From the NCBI RefSeq assembly GCF_001653515.1, contig NZ_LYOY01000001.1, positions 186,001 through 250,000 of the forward strand: a stretch of 64,000 nt of DNA. Direction: 5' to 3'. The notes beneath the pieces were generated by a model that worked only from the letters and a program-made list of their open reading frames with translations, made no database searches and had not been told where the DNA came from. Below are positions 29,574 to 40,165 of the stretch, piece after piece. The position numbers and the translations under genes are program-made. The stretch is from Streptomyces sp. ERV7. Its GTDB lineage: Bacteria > Actinomycetota > Actinomycetes > Streptomycetales > Streptomycetaceae. Within the stretch, counting starts at the first letter, position 1. Every line of letters starts with the position of its first letter.

Positions 29574-29663
29574 GTGCGTTCGGCCCCGGGCACGTGATGA
29601 TCGGCTCAAGGACTGTCCGCGGTGGTCTGCGGGCCGTCCTCCGCCGGGCAGCGAAGGGGCGCC

Positions 29664-30371
29664 ATGCCAGAGTCAGCCGCACGCACGTTCACCGAGCAGA
29701 ACCCCATCCGTGTGTTCCTGCTGGACGACCACGAGGTCGTTCGCCGCGGGCTGGCCGATCTGCTCGACGCCGAGCCGGACATCCGCGTGGTTGGTGACGC
29801 CGGCAGCGTCGACCAGGCGCTCGCGCGAGGCCCAGCCCTGCGCCCCGACGTCGCCGTCCTGGACGTACGGCTGCCGGACGGCAACGGCATCGCGGTCTGC
29901 CGGGAGCTGCGCGACCAGATGCCGGAGCTGGCCTGCCTGATGCTGACCTCGTTCGACGACGAGGAGGCCCTGCTCGACGCGATCATGGCAGGCGCGTCCG
30001 GGTACGTCCTCAAACAGATCAAGGGATCCGACCTGGTCTCGGCGGTACGCACGGTGGCCTCGGGCCAGTCGATGCTGGACCCCGCCACCACGGCCCGGCT
30101 GATGCGCTCGCTGCGGGCGGACCCCGTGGAAAGCCCCGCCGTGCCGTCCGAGCTGGCGAGCCTGTCACCGCGGGAGAGAGACATCCTCGCGCTGATCGGC
30201 GACGGGCTCACCAACCGCGAGATCGGCCGGCGGCTCTATCTGTCCGAGAAGACCGTCAAGAACCACATCTCCCGTCTGCTGGCCAAGCTGGGCGTACAGC
30301 GCCGGGTCCAGGCCGCCGTCCTCGCCTCGCAGCTGGAACAGCCGGAGAAGAGCGAACCCCCGACAACGTGA
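29664..30371 (+). CDS. NarL/LuxR-family response regulator (DevR/DosR-like)
   Basis: The 235-aa regulator has a receiver domain (residues 15-130): LLDDHEVVRRGL, then VAVLDVRLPDGNGI with the phospho-acceptor Asp, MLTSFDDEEALL and the Lys of YVLKQIKGSD. A LuxR-type HTH (about 165-225) reads SPRERDILALIGDGLTNREI, followed by LSEKTVKNHISRLLAKL. Overall it resembles DevR/DosR hypoxia and dormancy regulators. No histidine kinase is adjacent, so it is an orphan here. The ATG at 29664 follows GAAGGGG. PPK2 and phosphoketolase lie directly upstream. Confidence 0.87.
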   Translation: MPESAARTFTEQNPIRVFLLDDHEVVRRGLADLLDAEPDIRVVGDAGSVDQALARGPALRPDVAVLDVRLPDGNGIAVCRELRDQMPELACLMLTSFDDEEALLDAIMAGASGYVLKQIKGSDLVSAVRTVASGQSMLDPATTARLMRSLRADPVESPAVPSELASLSPRERDILALIGDGLTNREIGRRLYLSEKTVKNHISRLLAKLGVQRRVQAAVLASQLEQPEKSEPPTT

Positions 30372-30399
30372 CGAAGGGCGAGGCCGTGAAGGATCAGCC

Positions 30400-30420
30400 G
30401 GCCGCCCGGGGCGGGCGGCC
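30400..30420. terminator. Terminator between response regulator and lectin genes
   Basis: GGCCGCCC and its complement GGGCGGCC enclose a 5-nt loop midway between the two converging stop codons. Confidence 0.6.
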
Positions 30421-30435
30421 CGGCGGGACGAGGGG

Positions 30436-30978
30436 CTATTGCGTATGCCACCTGTCGTACTGGTCCGAGGGATCGCAGACCGTCGTCTGCACGAGCGTGC
30501 CGTTGCCCACGCTCGGCGTGGACAGGCAGTACCCGCTCGACGCGTTCTGCCAGACGTCGTACCAGCCCGAGGGCGGCCCGTTGGGGTTGTCCGCGGCGAA
30601 GACGCGCCACTGCTGGGTGGGGTCGGCCGCGTTGCAGAACTGCACGGTGACCGTCCCCGGCCCCCAGGCCGGTGCGGTGATGCACCGTCCCGTGCGCTGG
30701 TTGGTGAAGGTGAACAGAGCGGTCTGGGTGTTGAACCCTTCGAGCCACTTCTGTTCCGAACCACTGCCGCACGACCACATCTGGAGTTTCGCGGCGTTCT
30801 GGGTGGCGTTGTCGAGACAGTGGGTCGAGTTCCAGACGTTGATCCGGGTGAAGCCCACGGCCTGCGCGGGTGGGCCGGTCAGGCCGGTCACCAGCACCGC
30901 GGAAACGGCGGTGACGAGCCCGAGCAGGCCTCGTCTTCGGGACCTGGGTCTGCTGCGGGTGTCTCGTTCGAGGATCAC
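30436..30978 (-). CDS. Secreted ricin-type beta-trefoil lectin-domain protein
   Basis: The protein has a strongly basic N-terminus (RSRPRSRRRGLL), a hydrophobic core and a signal cleavage site near GPPAQA. A single ricin-type beta-trefoil of about 135 residues follows, with three QxW-like repeats (SEQKW, TQQWRV, YDRWH) and paired Cys. It has no catalytic domain, so it is likely a carbohydrate-binding or cell-surface lectin. Two starts compete: the ATG at 30984 abuts GGAAGGA, while the GTG at 30978 has proper 7-nt spacing and is preferred here. It converges on the response regulator gene. Confidence 0.82.
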   Translation of the reverse strand: MILERDTRSRPRSRRRGLLGLVTAVSAVLVTGLTGPPAQAVGFTRINVWNSTHCLDNATQNAAKLQMWSCGSGSEQKWLEGFNTQTALFTFTNQRTGRCITAPAWGPGTVTVQFCNAADPTQQWRVFAADNPNGPPSGWYDVWQNASSGYCLSTPSVGNGTLVQTTVCDPSDQYDRWHTQ

Positions 30979-31257
30979 TGGCATTCCTTCCGGGTCAGCG
31001 TGGCGTCCCGGGGGAAGGCGCCCCCCTGGCTGCCACTCCGTGGCAAGGGCAGTCGTCCAGGTGGTACGGAACTCCGTCATCGGCACGGCGGAGCAGCACG
31101 CCACGCTACTCGGAACCTGGCACCCCCGACAGCGTCCGCACAAGGAAGCCGAGCCTCCGGCGAAGGCCGACTGTACGAGCCGCCATGCACATGCCGATCC
31201 CGCGTGGAAGCGGCGGCTGGGCGACACTGGAAGGGGACCCGGACAAGGAGGCCCTCC

Positions 31258-31722
31258 ATGAGCAATCCGACCTCGATCACCACCGCACTTCCGGTCGACT
31301 ACCGCGACCGCCTCATGGGTATCGCCCAAGAGATCAACTTCGCCGCCGGAACCCGGCTCTTCAACGAGGGCGGCCACGCCGACCGGTTCTGGATCGTGCG
31401 CTCCGGCACCGTGACCCTCGACATGCACGTCCCCGGCAGACGCGCGGCCGTGATCGGGCAGCTGGGCTCCGGTGAGCTGGTCGGCTGGTCGTGGATGTTC
31501 CGGCCGTTCGTGTGGCAGCTGGGCGCCGAGGCGATGACACCGGTCCGGACGTACGAGTTCGACGCGGCGGCCGTGCGGGCCATGATGGACGGCGACCCCG
31601 CCTTCAGCGCCGCGATCTCCTCCTGGGTGGGCCGCGTCCTGGCGCACCGCCTCCACGCGGCCCGTATCCGGCTGCTCGACCTGTACGCCCCGCACGGCAG
31701 TGGCAGCGACAGCGTCCTGTGA
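31258..31722 (+). CDS. Cyclic-nucleotide-binding-domain protein without HTH (paralogue A)
   Basis: The 154-aa protein is a Crp-type sensor domain alone. INFAAGTRLFNEGGHADRFW, IVRSGTVTLDMHVPGRRAAV and LVGWSWMFRPFVWQLGAEAM form the cNMP beta-roll. VGRVLAHRLHAARIRLLDLY forms the dimer helix, and no DNA-binding domain follows. It may bind a small ligand and act on a partner protein. AAGGAGG lies 6 nt before the ATG. A same-length paralogue sits at 51938-52402 (minus), and the leaders before both start codons are nearly identical over about 40 nt. This suggests duplication of gene plus leader. Confidence 0.82.
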   Translation: MSNPTSITTALPVDYRDRLMGIAQEINFAAGTRLFNEGGHADRFWIVRSGTVTLDMHVPGRRAAVIGQLGSGELVGWSWMFRPFVWQLGAEAMTPVRTYEFDAAAVRAMMDGDPAFSAAISSWVGRVLAHRLHAARIRLLDLYAPHGSGSDSVL

Positions 31723-31792
31723 CCCCGTCGGCCTCGCGGGCCACCCCCTCGCGCGTCCCTGAGGCGGTGGCCGTACGAGGGCGGGAGCTGCG

Positions 31793-32365
31793 TCAGCGGA
31801 CGACGTCGAACACGTTCTTCTGCAGACCGTTGGCGTAGGCCTCGTGCTCGACCAGCTTCAGCTTCTGGGTGTCCTTGTCCGTGGTGCTGAACAGGCGCTT
31901 GCCCGCACCCAGCAGGAGGGGGAAGACGAGCAGGTGGTAGCGGTCGATCAGGTCGGCGTCCGCGAGGCTCCGGTTCAGGCCGGCGCTGCCGTGGACGATG
32001 ATCGGGCCGCCCTCGGTCTCCTTCAGGGCGGCGACATCGTCGAGCGAGCGCAGGATCGTGGTCTCGCCCCAGTTCGTCACCAGGTCGTCCTCGGTGAGCG
32101 TGGTGGAGACGACGTACTTCGGCATCACCTTGTAGTCGGCGAACTCCGCCATGTCGGGCCACACCTGGCTGAAGGCCTCGTAGCTGGTCCGGCCCAGCAG
32201 CATCGCGGTGGCTTCCTGCTGCTCGCGGCCCTTGATGTCGAACGCCTCGGGGAGGAACTCGATGTCCTTGAAGGTCCACCCGGCGTTGCGGTATCCGGGC
32301 TCACCGCCCGGGGAGTCGACAACGCCGTCGAGCGAGATGAAAGCAGTGCTGATCAGGGTACGCAT
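31793..32365 (-). CDS. Dihydrofolate-reductase-like / RibD C-terminal-domain reductase
   Basis: This 190-aa protein has the DHFR-like RibD_C fold: MRTLISTAFISLDGVVDSPG, then AMLLGRTSYEAFSQVWP, KYVVSTTLTEDDLVTNWGET and IIVHGSAGLNRSLADADLID, ending with FPLLLGAGKRLF. Such proteins are common in actinobacteria and bind NADPH; few have a known substrate. The ATG at 32365 (GAGGA 6 nt upstream) is chosen because it starts the conserved fold. A LacI-type palindrome lies about 140 nt upstream at 32504-32521. Confidence 0.85.
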   Translation of the reverse strand: MRTLISTAFISLDGVVDSPGGEPGYRNAGWTFKDIEFLPEAFDIKGREQQEATAMLLGRTSYEAFSQVWPDMAEFADYKVMPKYVVSTTLTEDDLVTNWGETTILRSLDDVAALKETEGGPIIVHGSAGLNRSLADADLIDRYHLLVFPLLLGAGKRLFSTTDKDTQKLKLVEHEAYANGLQKNVFDVVR

Positions 32366-32503
32366 CTGAGTTCCTCGGTGTTCGGTAACGCGTTCTCGGC
32401 AGGTCAGGTCGGTGCGCGCATCCGCCACACGCGCGGCCGCGGCGCACCAACCATGATCTCTGACCGGGGGCCACGAGGAAACTCATCGGTCATCGTCCGA
32501 TTT

Positions 32504-32521
32504 CCTGGAAACGTTTTCCGG
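32504..32521. promoter_or_regulatory. LacI-family-like operator
   Basis: GGAAACGTTTTCC within CCTGGAAACGTTTTCCGG is close to the classical LacI-family half-site pair around a central CG. It lies just past the chimeric ORF and upstream of the DHFR-like gene. It may be left over from a sugar or pectin gene lost from this spot. Confidence 0.4.
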
Positions 32522-32533
32522 AAGCGCGTGATG

Positions 32534-33796
32534 TCACATGCGGGCACCGACCGGTGTGCCGTCGCGCGGAGTGAGGAAGGCAGGGGCGGACGGGAGGGAG
32601 CCGTCGGGAGCGCGCGGGCCCGTGAGCGTGCTCGGGTCCGTACTCCGGACGGAGGATTCGCCCCATGTCCCGCCCAGGTTCCACGAGTTGCCGCTCGCGA
32701 CCGTGCCGCTTCCGACGGTGGCAGGACGGCCGTCCGCGACGGACAGGTTGGCGGTGAGCGTGGCGCGGGCCGAGGCCGTGTCGAAGTCGAAGCCCGTCTC
32801 CTTGTTGCGGAAGGTGGTGCTCCGGCTCACGGCGATCGCGCCCGGGTTGCCGTTGTCGGTGATGCCCTTGGCGGCATTCCGGAACGCCATGGTGGTGCGC
32901 AGCGTGTGCGCGGCAGCCGGGGCCGGGGTGCCGCCGCCGAGTTTGAAGCCGTTGCCGTCGCCCGCGAAGTCGGGGAAGTTCCAGCGGTTGAATCCGTTCC
33001 CGTACGCGATCGTGTTCTCGATCAGGACCGGGGAGGTGAACTTCCAGGCGTCGAAGCCGTCGTCGACGTTGTTCCACAGCCGGGCGCCGCGCACCACGTT
33101 GCCCGTACCGCTGCCCTCCTTGATCGCGAGCCCGTCCGCGCTCTCGCCGTTCTTGCGGGGGTCCGCGGTGGGGAGCAGCGGTGGCGGGCGGCCCGCCGCC
33201 ACCGTCGCCCCGCCGTCGCGGTAGAGCTCGGCGAACCGGTCGAGCGGGGCGCGGCGCCCGAACGACGCGGTGGTGTGGTGGTGCCCCTCCTCCAGGACGA
33301 CCGTGCGCAGCCCGGCCCGCGCGAGCGTCCGCGCGGCCATCGCTCCCCCGGCGCCGGACCCGATCACCACGGCGTCGGCGGTCGTCCGCGCGGGCCACTC
33401 CTCGGCCGGTACGCAGTCGAGCGGCGGATCGTCGGGCGGCGCCAGGAGCGGCCCCCGCGCGCCCTCGTGGAGCATGCGCTCGGTTCCGGCGGCGAGCAGC
33501 ACCGGCACCTTGAGCAGGTCGAGGACCGGGGCGAGGGCGGGGCGGGCGCCGAGCGCCGCCATGACCCGCTCGCGCTCCCCGGTGCCGAGCGCGGCCAGCC
33601 GCCGTCCCGTCCGGGCGAGCGCGTACGCGTCCACGGCCGCCGCGGCCCCCCGCAGCCCCGCCCGGGCCGGCGCCGGCATCGAGGCGAGGACGTCGTCGAG
33701 CCTGCGCGGCACGGTCGCCGTCCAGGGCCGGGTGCCGTCGTCGGCGAGCAGCGCGGCCACAAGGCCGGACGCGGTCCGGCTGCCGTCCCGGCTCAT
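32534..33796 (-). CDS. Chimeric ORF: GMC oxidoreductase N-terminus fused to pectate lyase (PL9-type) C-terminus
   Basis: Residues 1-205 of 420 are the start of a GMC-type flavoenzyme. A helical lead is followed by the dinucleotide-binding ADAVVIGSGAGGAMAARTLA and VVLEEGHHHTT. After about residue 208 (near 33170) the frame switches to the C-terminal half of a secreted parallel-beta-helix pectate lyase: ADPRKNGESADGLAIKEGSG, DDGFDAWKF and NRWNFPDFAGDGNGFKLGGG. The GMC substrate domain and the lyase signal peptide and N-terminus are both missing. One deletion joining two genes in frame explains this. A working enzyme is unlikely. The ATG at 33796 overlaps the upstream stop (ATGA). Confidence 0.8.
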   Translation of the reverse strand: MSRDGSRTASGLVAALLADDGTRPWTATVPRRLDDVLASMPAPARAGLRGAAAAVDAYALARTGRRLAALGTGERERVMAALGARPALAPVLDLLKVPVLLAAGTERMLHEGARGPLLAPPDDPPLDCVPAEEWPARTTADAVVIGSGAGGAMAARTLARAGLRTVVLEEGHHHTTASFGRRAPLDRFAELYRDGGATVAAGRPPPLLPTADPRKNGESADGLAIKEGSGTGNVVRGARLWNNVDDGFDAWKFTSPVLIENTIAYGNGFNRWNFPDFAGDGNGFKLGGGTPAPAAAHTLRTTMAFRNAAKGITDNGNPGAIAVSRSTTFRNKETGFDFDTASARATLTANLSVADGRPATVGSGTVASGNSWNLGGTWGESSVRSTDPSTLTGPRAPDGSLPSAPAFLTPRDGTPVGARM

Positions 33797-35166
33797 CGGC
33801 CGCCCACCTCCGCGTGGGCCGTACCCTCCAGCGTCCACTGCGCTTCCGGCCGCCATCGCCCCCACCAGCGTTCCAGGCGGACGACCGCGTCGGCCGCCTC
33901 GCTGTTGCGGCAGACGGCCTCGCTCCCGTCGGGGTCCGTGTAGCCGAGGGTCAGGGTGCGCTCCTCGGGCTGGGTCACCTCGACCCGGATGCGGCGCAGG
34001 CCCGCGCGTCCGGTCACCGTCCACACCGGCAGCCCGATCTCCGCCCGGAAACGGCCCAGGGCCGACCGCTCGGCCCGCCGGGGCCAGGTGCGACCGCGCC
34101 GCCGCAGCCGCAGGAAGACCAGCGGCGGCAGCGCGCGCAGCACGGGCCGCGTGGAGACCGCCGCCACGACCTCCAGGACGTCACCGCCGCCGAGGTCCGC
34201 GTGCAGCCAGGACCAGCGGCGGGCGTTGCCGTGCCCGTATATACGGGCGGAGGCGCCGGGCGCGCCCTTCAGCGTCAGGGTCCGCCCGCCGTGGGTGACC
34301 GTGCCGTCGTAGGTGGCGCGGGCCGCCGGGAGGATCTGGGCGGCGGGCAGCAGCGGGCGGCGCCAGGACCAGCGCGGGAAGGTGAACAGCGGGGTGTCCT
34401 GGGCCTGTTCGGCCAGGTCCCAGGTGAACGCGCCCGCCGTTCCGGTCAGTCGGCCCGGCCGGACCGAGACGCCCTCGGCGCTGAAGCCGTCCGTATCGCC
34501 CTTCCAGGGCTCGGGGCCGAAGCGGGCGTACTCGACGGGGCCGTCCTCGGGGAACACCGCGACCCAGCCGTGGGCGTGGGCGCCCGAGCCGTCCGTGGGC
34601 GCGACCAGCTCGTGGTGGAGCCATAGGCCGTCGCCGGTGGCCGGGTCGGTCGCGGTGGTGTACCAGACCTCGGTACGGCCGGGCTCGCCCTTCCAGCGCG
34701 GCGCGGCCAGGGCGTCGGCGTCCTCGCGGCGCGGGAAGCGGAAGCTCGCCAGGAACGGGGCCAGGCCCGTGACCAGGGGAAAGCGCAGGGCGCCGACGCC
34801 GACCCGCTCGCCCTCCTCGTACAGGGTGCAGGGCAGGACCGTCATCGAGCGGACCGGGCGCAGCGGGGTGACGGACTTCCAGCCGTCCAGGGTCAGCCGG
34901 CGTCCGTCCACAGTGAAGGCGAGGCGGTAGCGGATGCGGCGGCGCGCCAGCGGGGAGATCTCCAACTCGCCCACCGCGCAGGGGTCGTCGGCCCAGCCCT
35001 CGATCCGGATCCGGCCGGTGAGGCGGGCCTCGGTCGTGCCGGCCGGGCGCAGGACGGTGTCGGCGAAGGCCCGAAGGCCGAGGCGGGCCGCGCGGGTGCG
35101 GCCCTCGCCGTCGAGCCGGAACGTACCGAGCAGGGTCTCCCGGAACTCCGTGCCCCGGCCGCTCAC
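33793..35166 (-). CDS. Hypothetical protein, possible AttH/CrtC-like lipocalin fold
   Basis: The 457-aa protein is not firmly recognised. It is rich in beta-strand-like and Trp/Arg-containing segments. DGLWLHHELVAPTDGSGAHA followed by GWVAVFPEDGPVEYARFGPE recalls AttH/CrtC-type lipocalin proteins (carotenoid hydratase relatives). There is no signal peptide or membrane helix. Start and stop overlap the GntR gene (GTGA) and the chimeric GMC ORF (ATGA) by 4 nt each, so the three form one coupled operon. Pairing with a GMC oxidoreductase suggests modification of a lipid or isoprenoid, which is an inference. Confidence 0.65.
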   Translation of the reverse strand: MSGRGTEFRETLLGTFRLDGEGRTRAARLGLRAFADTVLRPAGTTEARLTGRIRIEGWADDPCAVGELEISPLARRRIRYRLAFTVDGRRLTLDGWKSVTPLRPVRSMTVLPCTLYEEGERVGVGALRFPLVTGLAPFLASFRFPRREDADALAAPRWKGEPGRTEVWYTTATDPATGDGLWLHHELVAPTDGSGAHAHGWVAVFPEDGPVEYARFGPEPWKGDTDGFSAEGVSVRPGRLTGTAGAFTWDLAEQAQDTPLFTFPRWSWRRPLLPAAQILPAARATYDGTVTHGGRTLTLKGAPGASARIYGHGNARRWSWLHADLGGGDVLEVVAAVSTRPVLRALPPLVFLRLRRRGRTWPRRAERSALGRFRAEIGLPVWTVTGRAGLRRIRVEVTQPEERTLTLGYTDPDGSEAVCRNSEAADAVVRLERWWGRWRPEAQWTLEGTAHAEVGGR

Positions 35167-35849
35167 ACCAGGCCTTCCAGCATGATCCGCTCGGTGGCGG
35201 TGAGATAGGCGTCCGCCGCCGCGTGTGCCGCGGCGCCGTCGCCCGCCGCGACCGCCTCGACGACCGGGGCGAGCCGCGCGTACGCCGCCTCGGGATCGGT
35301 GAACGGCCCCACCAGGGCGGCCCGCACGGGCAGATAGGCGTTGAAGAGGGTGTTGGTGAGGAGCCCGTAGACCCGGTTGCCGGTGGCCCGGGCCAGCGCC
35401 CGGTGCACCTCCGCGTCGGCCAGCTGCACCGCGTCACCGCCCTCCGACTCCCGTACGGCATCGAGGAGTCGGCGCAGCTCAGTGACGGCCCGGTCGTCGC
35501 GGCGGGCCGCCGCGCGCTCGGCGATCAGCGCGCCGATGCCGCGCCGCACCTCGAAGATCTCGCCGATCCAGTCGGGGCTGTGGCGCACCAGCATGGGCAG
35601 CAGATCGGCGCCGCCCAGGCGCGCGTAGTCACGGACCCGGGTGCCGACACCGTGGCGGGTCTCCAGGAGCCCGGCCTGGACGAGTCGGCCGAAGGCGTGC
35701 TTGAGGGTGGTCCGGGTGACGCCGTAGCCGTCGGCGAGGCTGCGTTCGGGTGGCAGATAGCTGCCCGCCGGATGGCGGCCGGTGAGGATGTCCTCGCGCA
35801 GCCGGTTCTCCAGGACGTCGACGATGGTCTCGCGGGGCAGCGTCTCCAC
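35163..35849 (-). CDS. GntR-family regulator, FadR subfamily
   Basis: The 228-aa protein has a winged HTH (RLREDILTGRHPAGSYLPPE, then LADGYGVTRTTLKHAFGRLV, residues about 12-60). The all-helical FCD ligand domain carries metal-binding His/Asp positions (DAEVHRALARATGN and later residues). The GTG at 35849 is chosen: GGGGAGGG lies 5 nt upstream, and the longer open frame would cover the operator at 35890-35914. It heads a coupled operon with the lipocalin-like and GMC genes and probably represses it in response to an organic acid or lipid signal. Confidence 0.85.
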   Translation of the reverse strand: METLPRETIVDVLENRLREDILTGRHPAGSYLPPERSLADGYGVTRTTLKHAFGRLVQAGLLETRHGVGTRVRDYARLGGADLLPMLVRHSPDWIGEIFEVRRGIGALIAERAAARRDDRAVTELRRLLDAVRESEGGDAVQLADAEVHRALARATGNRVYGLLTNTLFNAYLPVRAALVGPFTDPEAAYARLAPVVEAVAAGDGAAAHAAADAYLTATERIMLEGLV

Positions 35850-35889
35850 GAAGTCCCTCCCCAGGGTGGCGGTACCGAAGCAGGTATGT

Positions 35890-35914
35890 GGTTCAGTGGC
35901 TGAGCCACTGAACC
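35890..35914. promoter_or_regulatory. 25-bp perfect palindrome, operator of the GntR operon
   Basis: GGTTCAGTGGCT and its exact complement flank a single central G, 41 nt upstream of the GntR start codon. The TGGCT-G-AGCCA core and size fit a FadR-type binding site. Confidence 0.75.
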
Positions 35915-36122
35915 AGTGGCCTTCCGGCACCGTCAAGAGGCGTGCGCCGAGACGGGCCGATACGTCCGGAGAGGCCGATACGGACCGTTGCGACCACGAA
36001 CGCGCCCCCGTGTCCGCGCCGGATACGGCACCGCCCGTAAAGGATCAAGAGCGTTCCGGAGAGGGCAAGGTCACAGCCCTTCCCCCTGCTGCACCTTTGC
36101 GCCACTGCCCTAGCATCTGAGC

Positions 36123-37969
36123 ATGACGGTCCTGCCTGACGACGGGCTTTCGCTGGCCGCCGAGTTCCCTGATGCAACCCATGAGCAGTGGCAGCGCCTC
36201 GTGGAAGGCGTGCTGCGCAAATCGGGTAAAGATGTCTCGGGCACGGCTGCCGAGGAGGCACTGTCCACCCCGGTCGAGTCCGGGCTCACCACCCGGCCCC
36301 TGTACACCGCGCGAGACTCCGCGCCCGATGCCGGTTATCCGGGCTTCGCCCCCTTTGTCCGGGGAAGCCGGCCCGAGGGCGGCGCGGCGGACGGCTGGGG
36401 CGTACGACAGCGCCACGCCGGAACCGACCCCGCCCGGGTCAACGAGGCCGTGCTGGCCGATCTGGAGAACGGCGTCACCTCGCTCTGGCTGGCCGTAGGC
36501 CAGGGCGGTGTGCCGGTCTCCTCGCTCGCCCGCACCCTCGACGGCGTCTACCTCGACCTCGCGCCCGTCGTCCTCGACGCGGGCGCCGAATTCGAGCCCG
36601 CCGCACGCGAGTTGCTCCGGCTGTACGAGGAGCGCGGCGTCCCCGCCGACTCCGCGCGCGGCTCCTTCGGCGCCGACCCGCTGGGCCACGAGGCCCGTAC
36701 CGGCGAGGCGCTCGATCCGGCCCCCGCGGTCGGCCTCGCCCGGCTCTGCGACGAGCGGTTCCCGCGGCTGCGCGCCCTTACCGTGGACGCGCTGCCCTAC
36801 CACGAGGCGGGCGGCTCGGCCGCCGAGGAGCTCGGCGCGTCGCTGGCCACCGGTGTCGCCTATCTGCGTGCGCTCACCGAGGCGGGCCTGTCCGTCGAGG
36901 CGGCCTGCGCCCAGCTGGAGTTCCGCTACGCGGCCACCGCCGACCAGTTCCTGACCATCGCCAAGCTGCGCGCCGCGCGGCGGCTGTGGGCGCGGGTCGC
37001 CGAGGCGAGCGGGGCCCCCGCCGCCGGAGCGCAGCGCCAGCACGCGGTGACCTCGCCGGTGATGATGACGCGCCGCGACCCGTGGGTGAACATGCTGCGC
37101 ACCACGGTGGCCTGTCTGGGCGCGGGCGTCGGTGGCGCGGACGCCGTCACCGTCCTCCCCTTCGACCACTCCCTCGGCCTGCCCGACGGCTTCGCTCGCC
37201 GTATCGCGCGCAACACCTCCTCGATCCTTCTGGAGGAGTCGCACCTGGCCCGGGTGATCGACCCGGCGGGCGGCTCCTGGTACGTGGAGCGACTCACCGA
37301 CGAACTCGCCCACAGCGCCTGGGAGTTCTTCCGGACGATCGAGCGCGCGGGCGGCCAGGCGGCCGCGCTGCGCTCCGGGCTGATCCGCGAGCGGCTCGCC
37401 GCGACCTGGGCCGAGCGCGGCGCCGAGCTCGCGCGGCGGCGCGAACCGGTCACCGGTGTCAGCGAGTTCCCGCACCTCGCCGAGCGTCCCGTCGAGCGCG
37501 AGGCGGCCCCCGCCGAGCCCTCGGGCGGGCTGCCGAAGGTGCGGCGCGACGAGGCGTTCGAGGAGCTGCGCGCCCGCTCGGACGCCCACCTCGCCGCGAC
37601 CGGGACCCGCCCGCGGGTCTTCCTCGCCGCGCTCGGCCCGGCCGCCGCGCACACCGGCCGGGCGACCTTCGCCTCCAACCTGTTCCAGGCCGGCGGCATC
37701 GAGCCCGTGCACGACCCGGTGTCGGTGGACGCGGCCACGGCCGCCGAGGCGTTCGCCGCGAGCGGTGCCACCATCGCCTGTCTGTGCTCCAGCGACGCGC
37801 TCTACGCCGAGCAGGCCGAGGCGGTCGCCGCCGCGCTCAAGTCGGCCGGTGCGCGCACTGTCCACCTCGCCGGCCGCGGCGAGTACACCGGTGTCGACAG
37901 TGGTGTCTTCGCCGGCTGCGACGCGGTGGCCGTGCTCTCCTCCGCCCTCGACCGCATGGGAGTGGCGTC

Positions 37970-37973
<4 letters not shown>
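36123..37973 (+). CDS. mutA: Methylmalonyl-CoA mutase small (beta) subunit
   Basis: The 616-aa subunit has the TIM-barrel half of the mutase (residues about 50-430; [20 protein letters not shown], then [20 protein letters not shown] and [20 protein letters not shown]). A degenerate B12-binding domain at the C-terminus lacks the DxHxxG motif, as is normal for this non-catalytic subunit. The mutase interconverts succinyl-CoA and methylmalonyl-CoA and so supplies polyketide precursors or drains propionyl-CoA. No ribosome site is seen. TAGCAT at 36111-36116 is placed so that transcription would start at the ATG, suggesting a leaderless mRNA. It is coupled to mutB by ATGA overlap. Confidence 0.95.
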
Positions 37974-40159
<2,186 letters not shown>

Positions 40160-40165
40160 CCGCCC

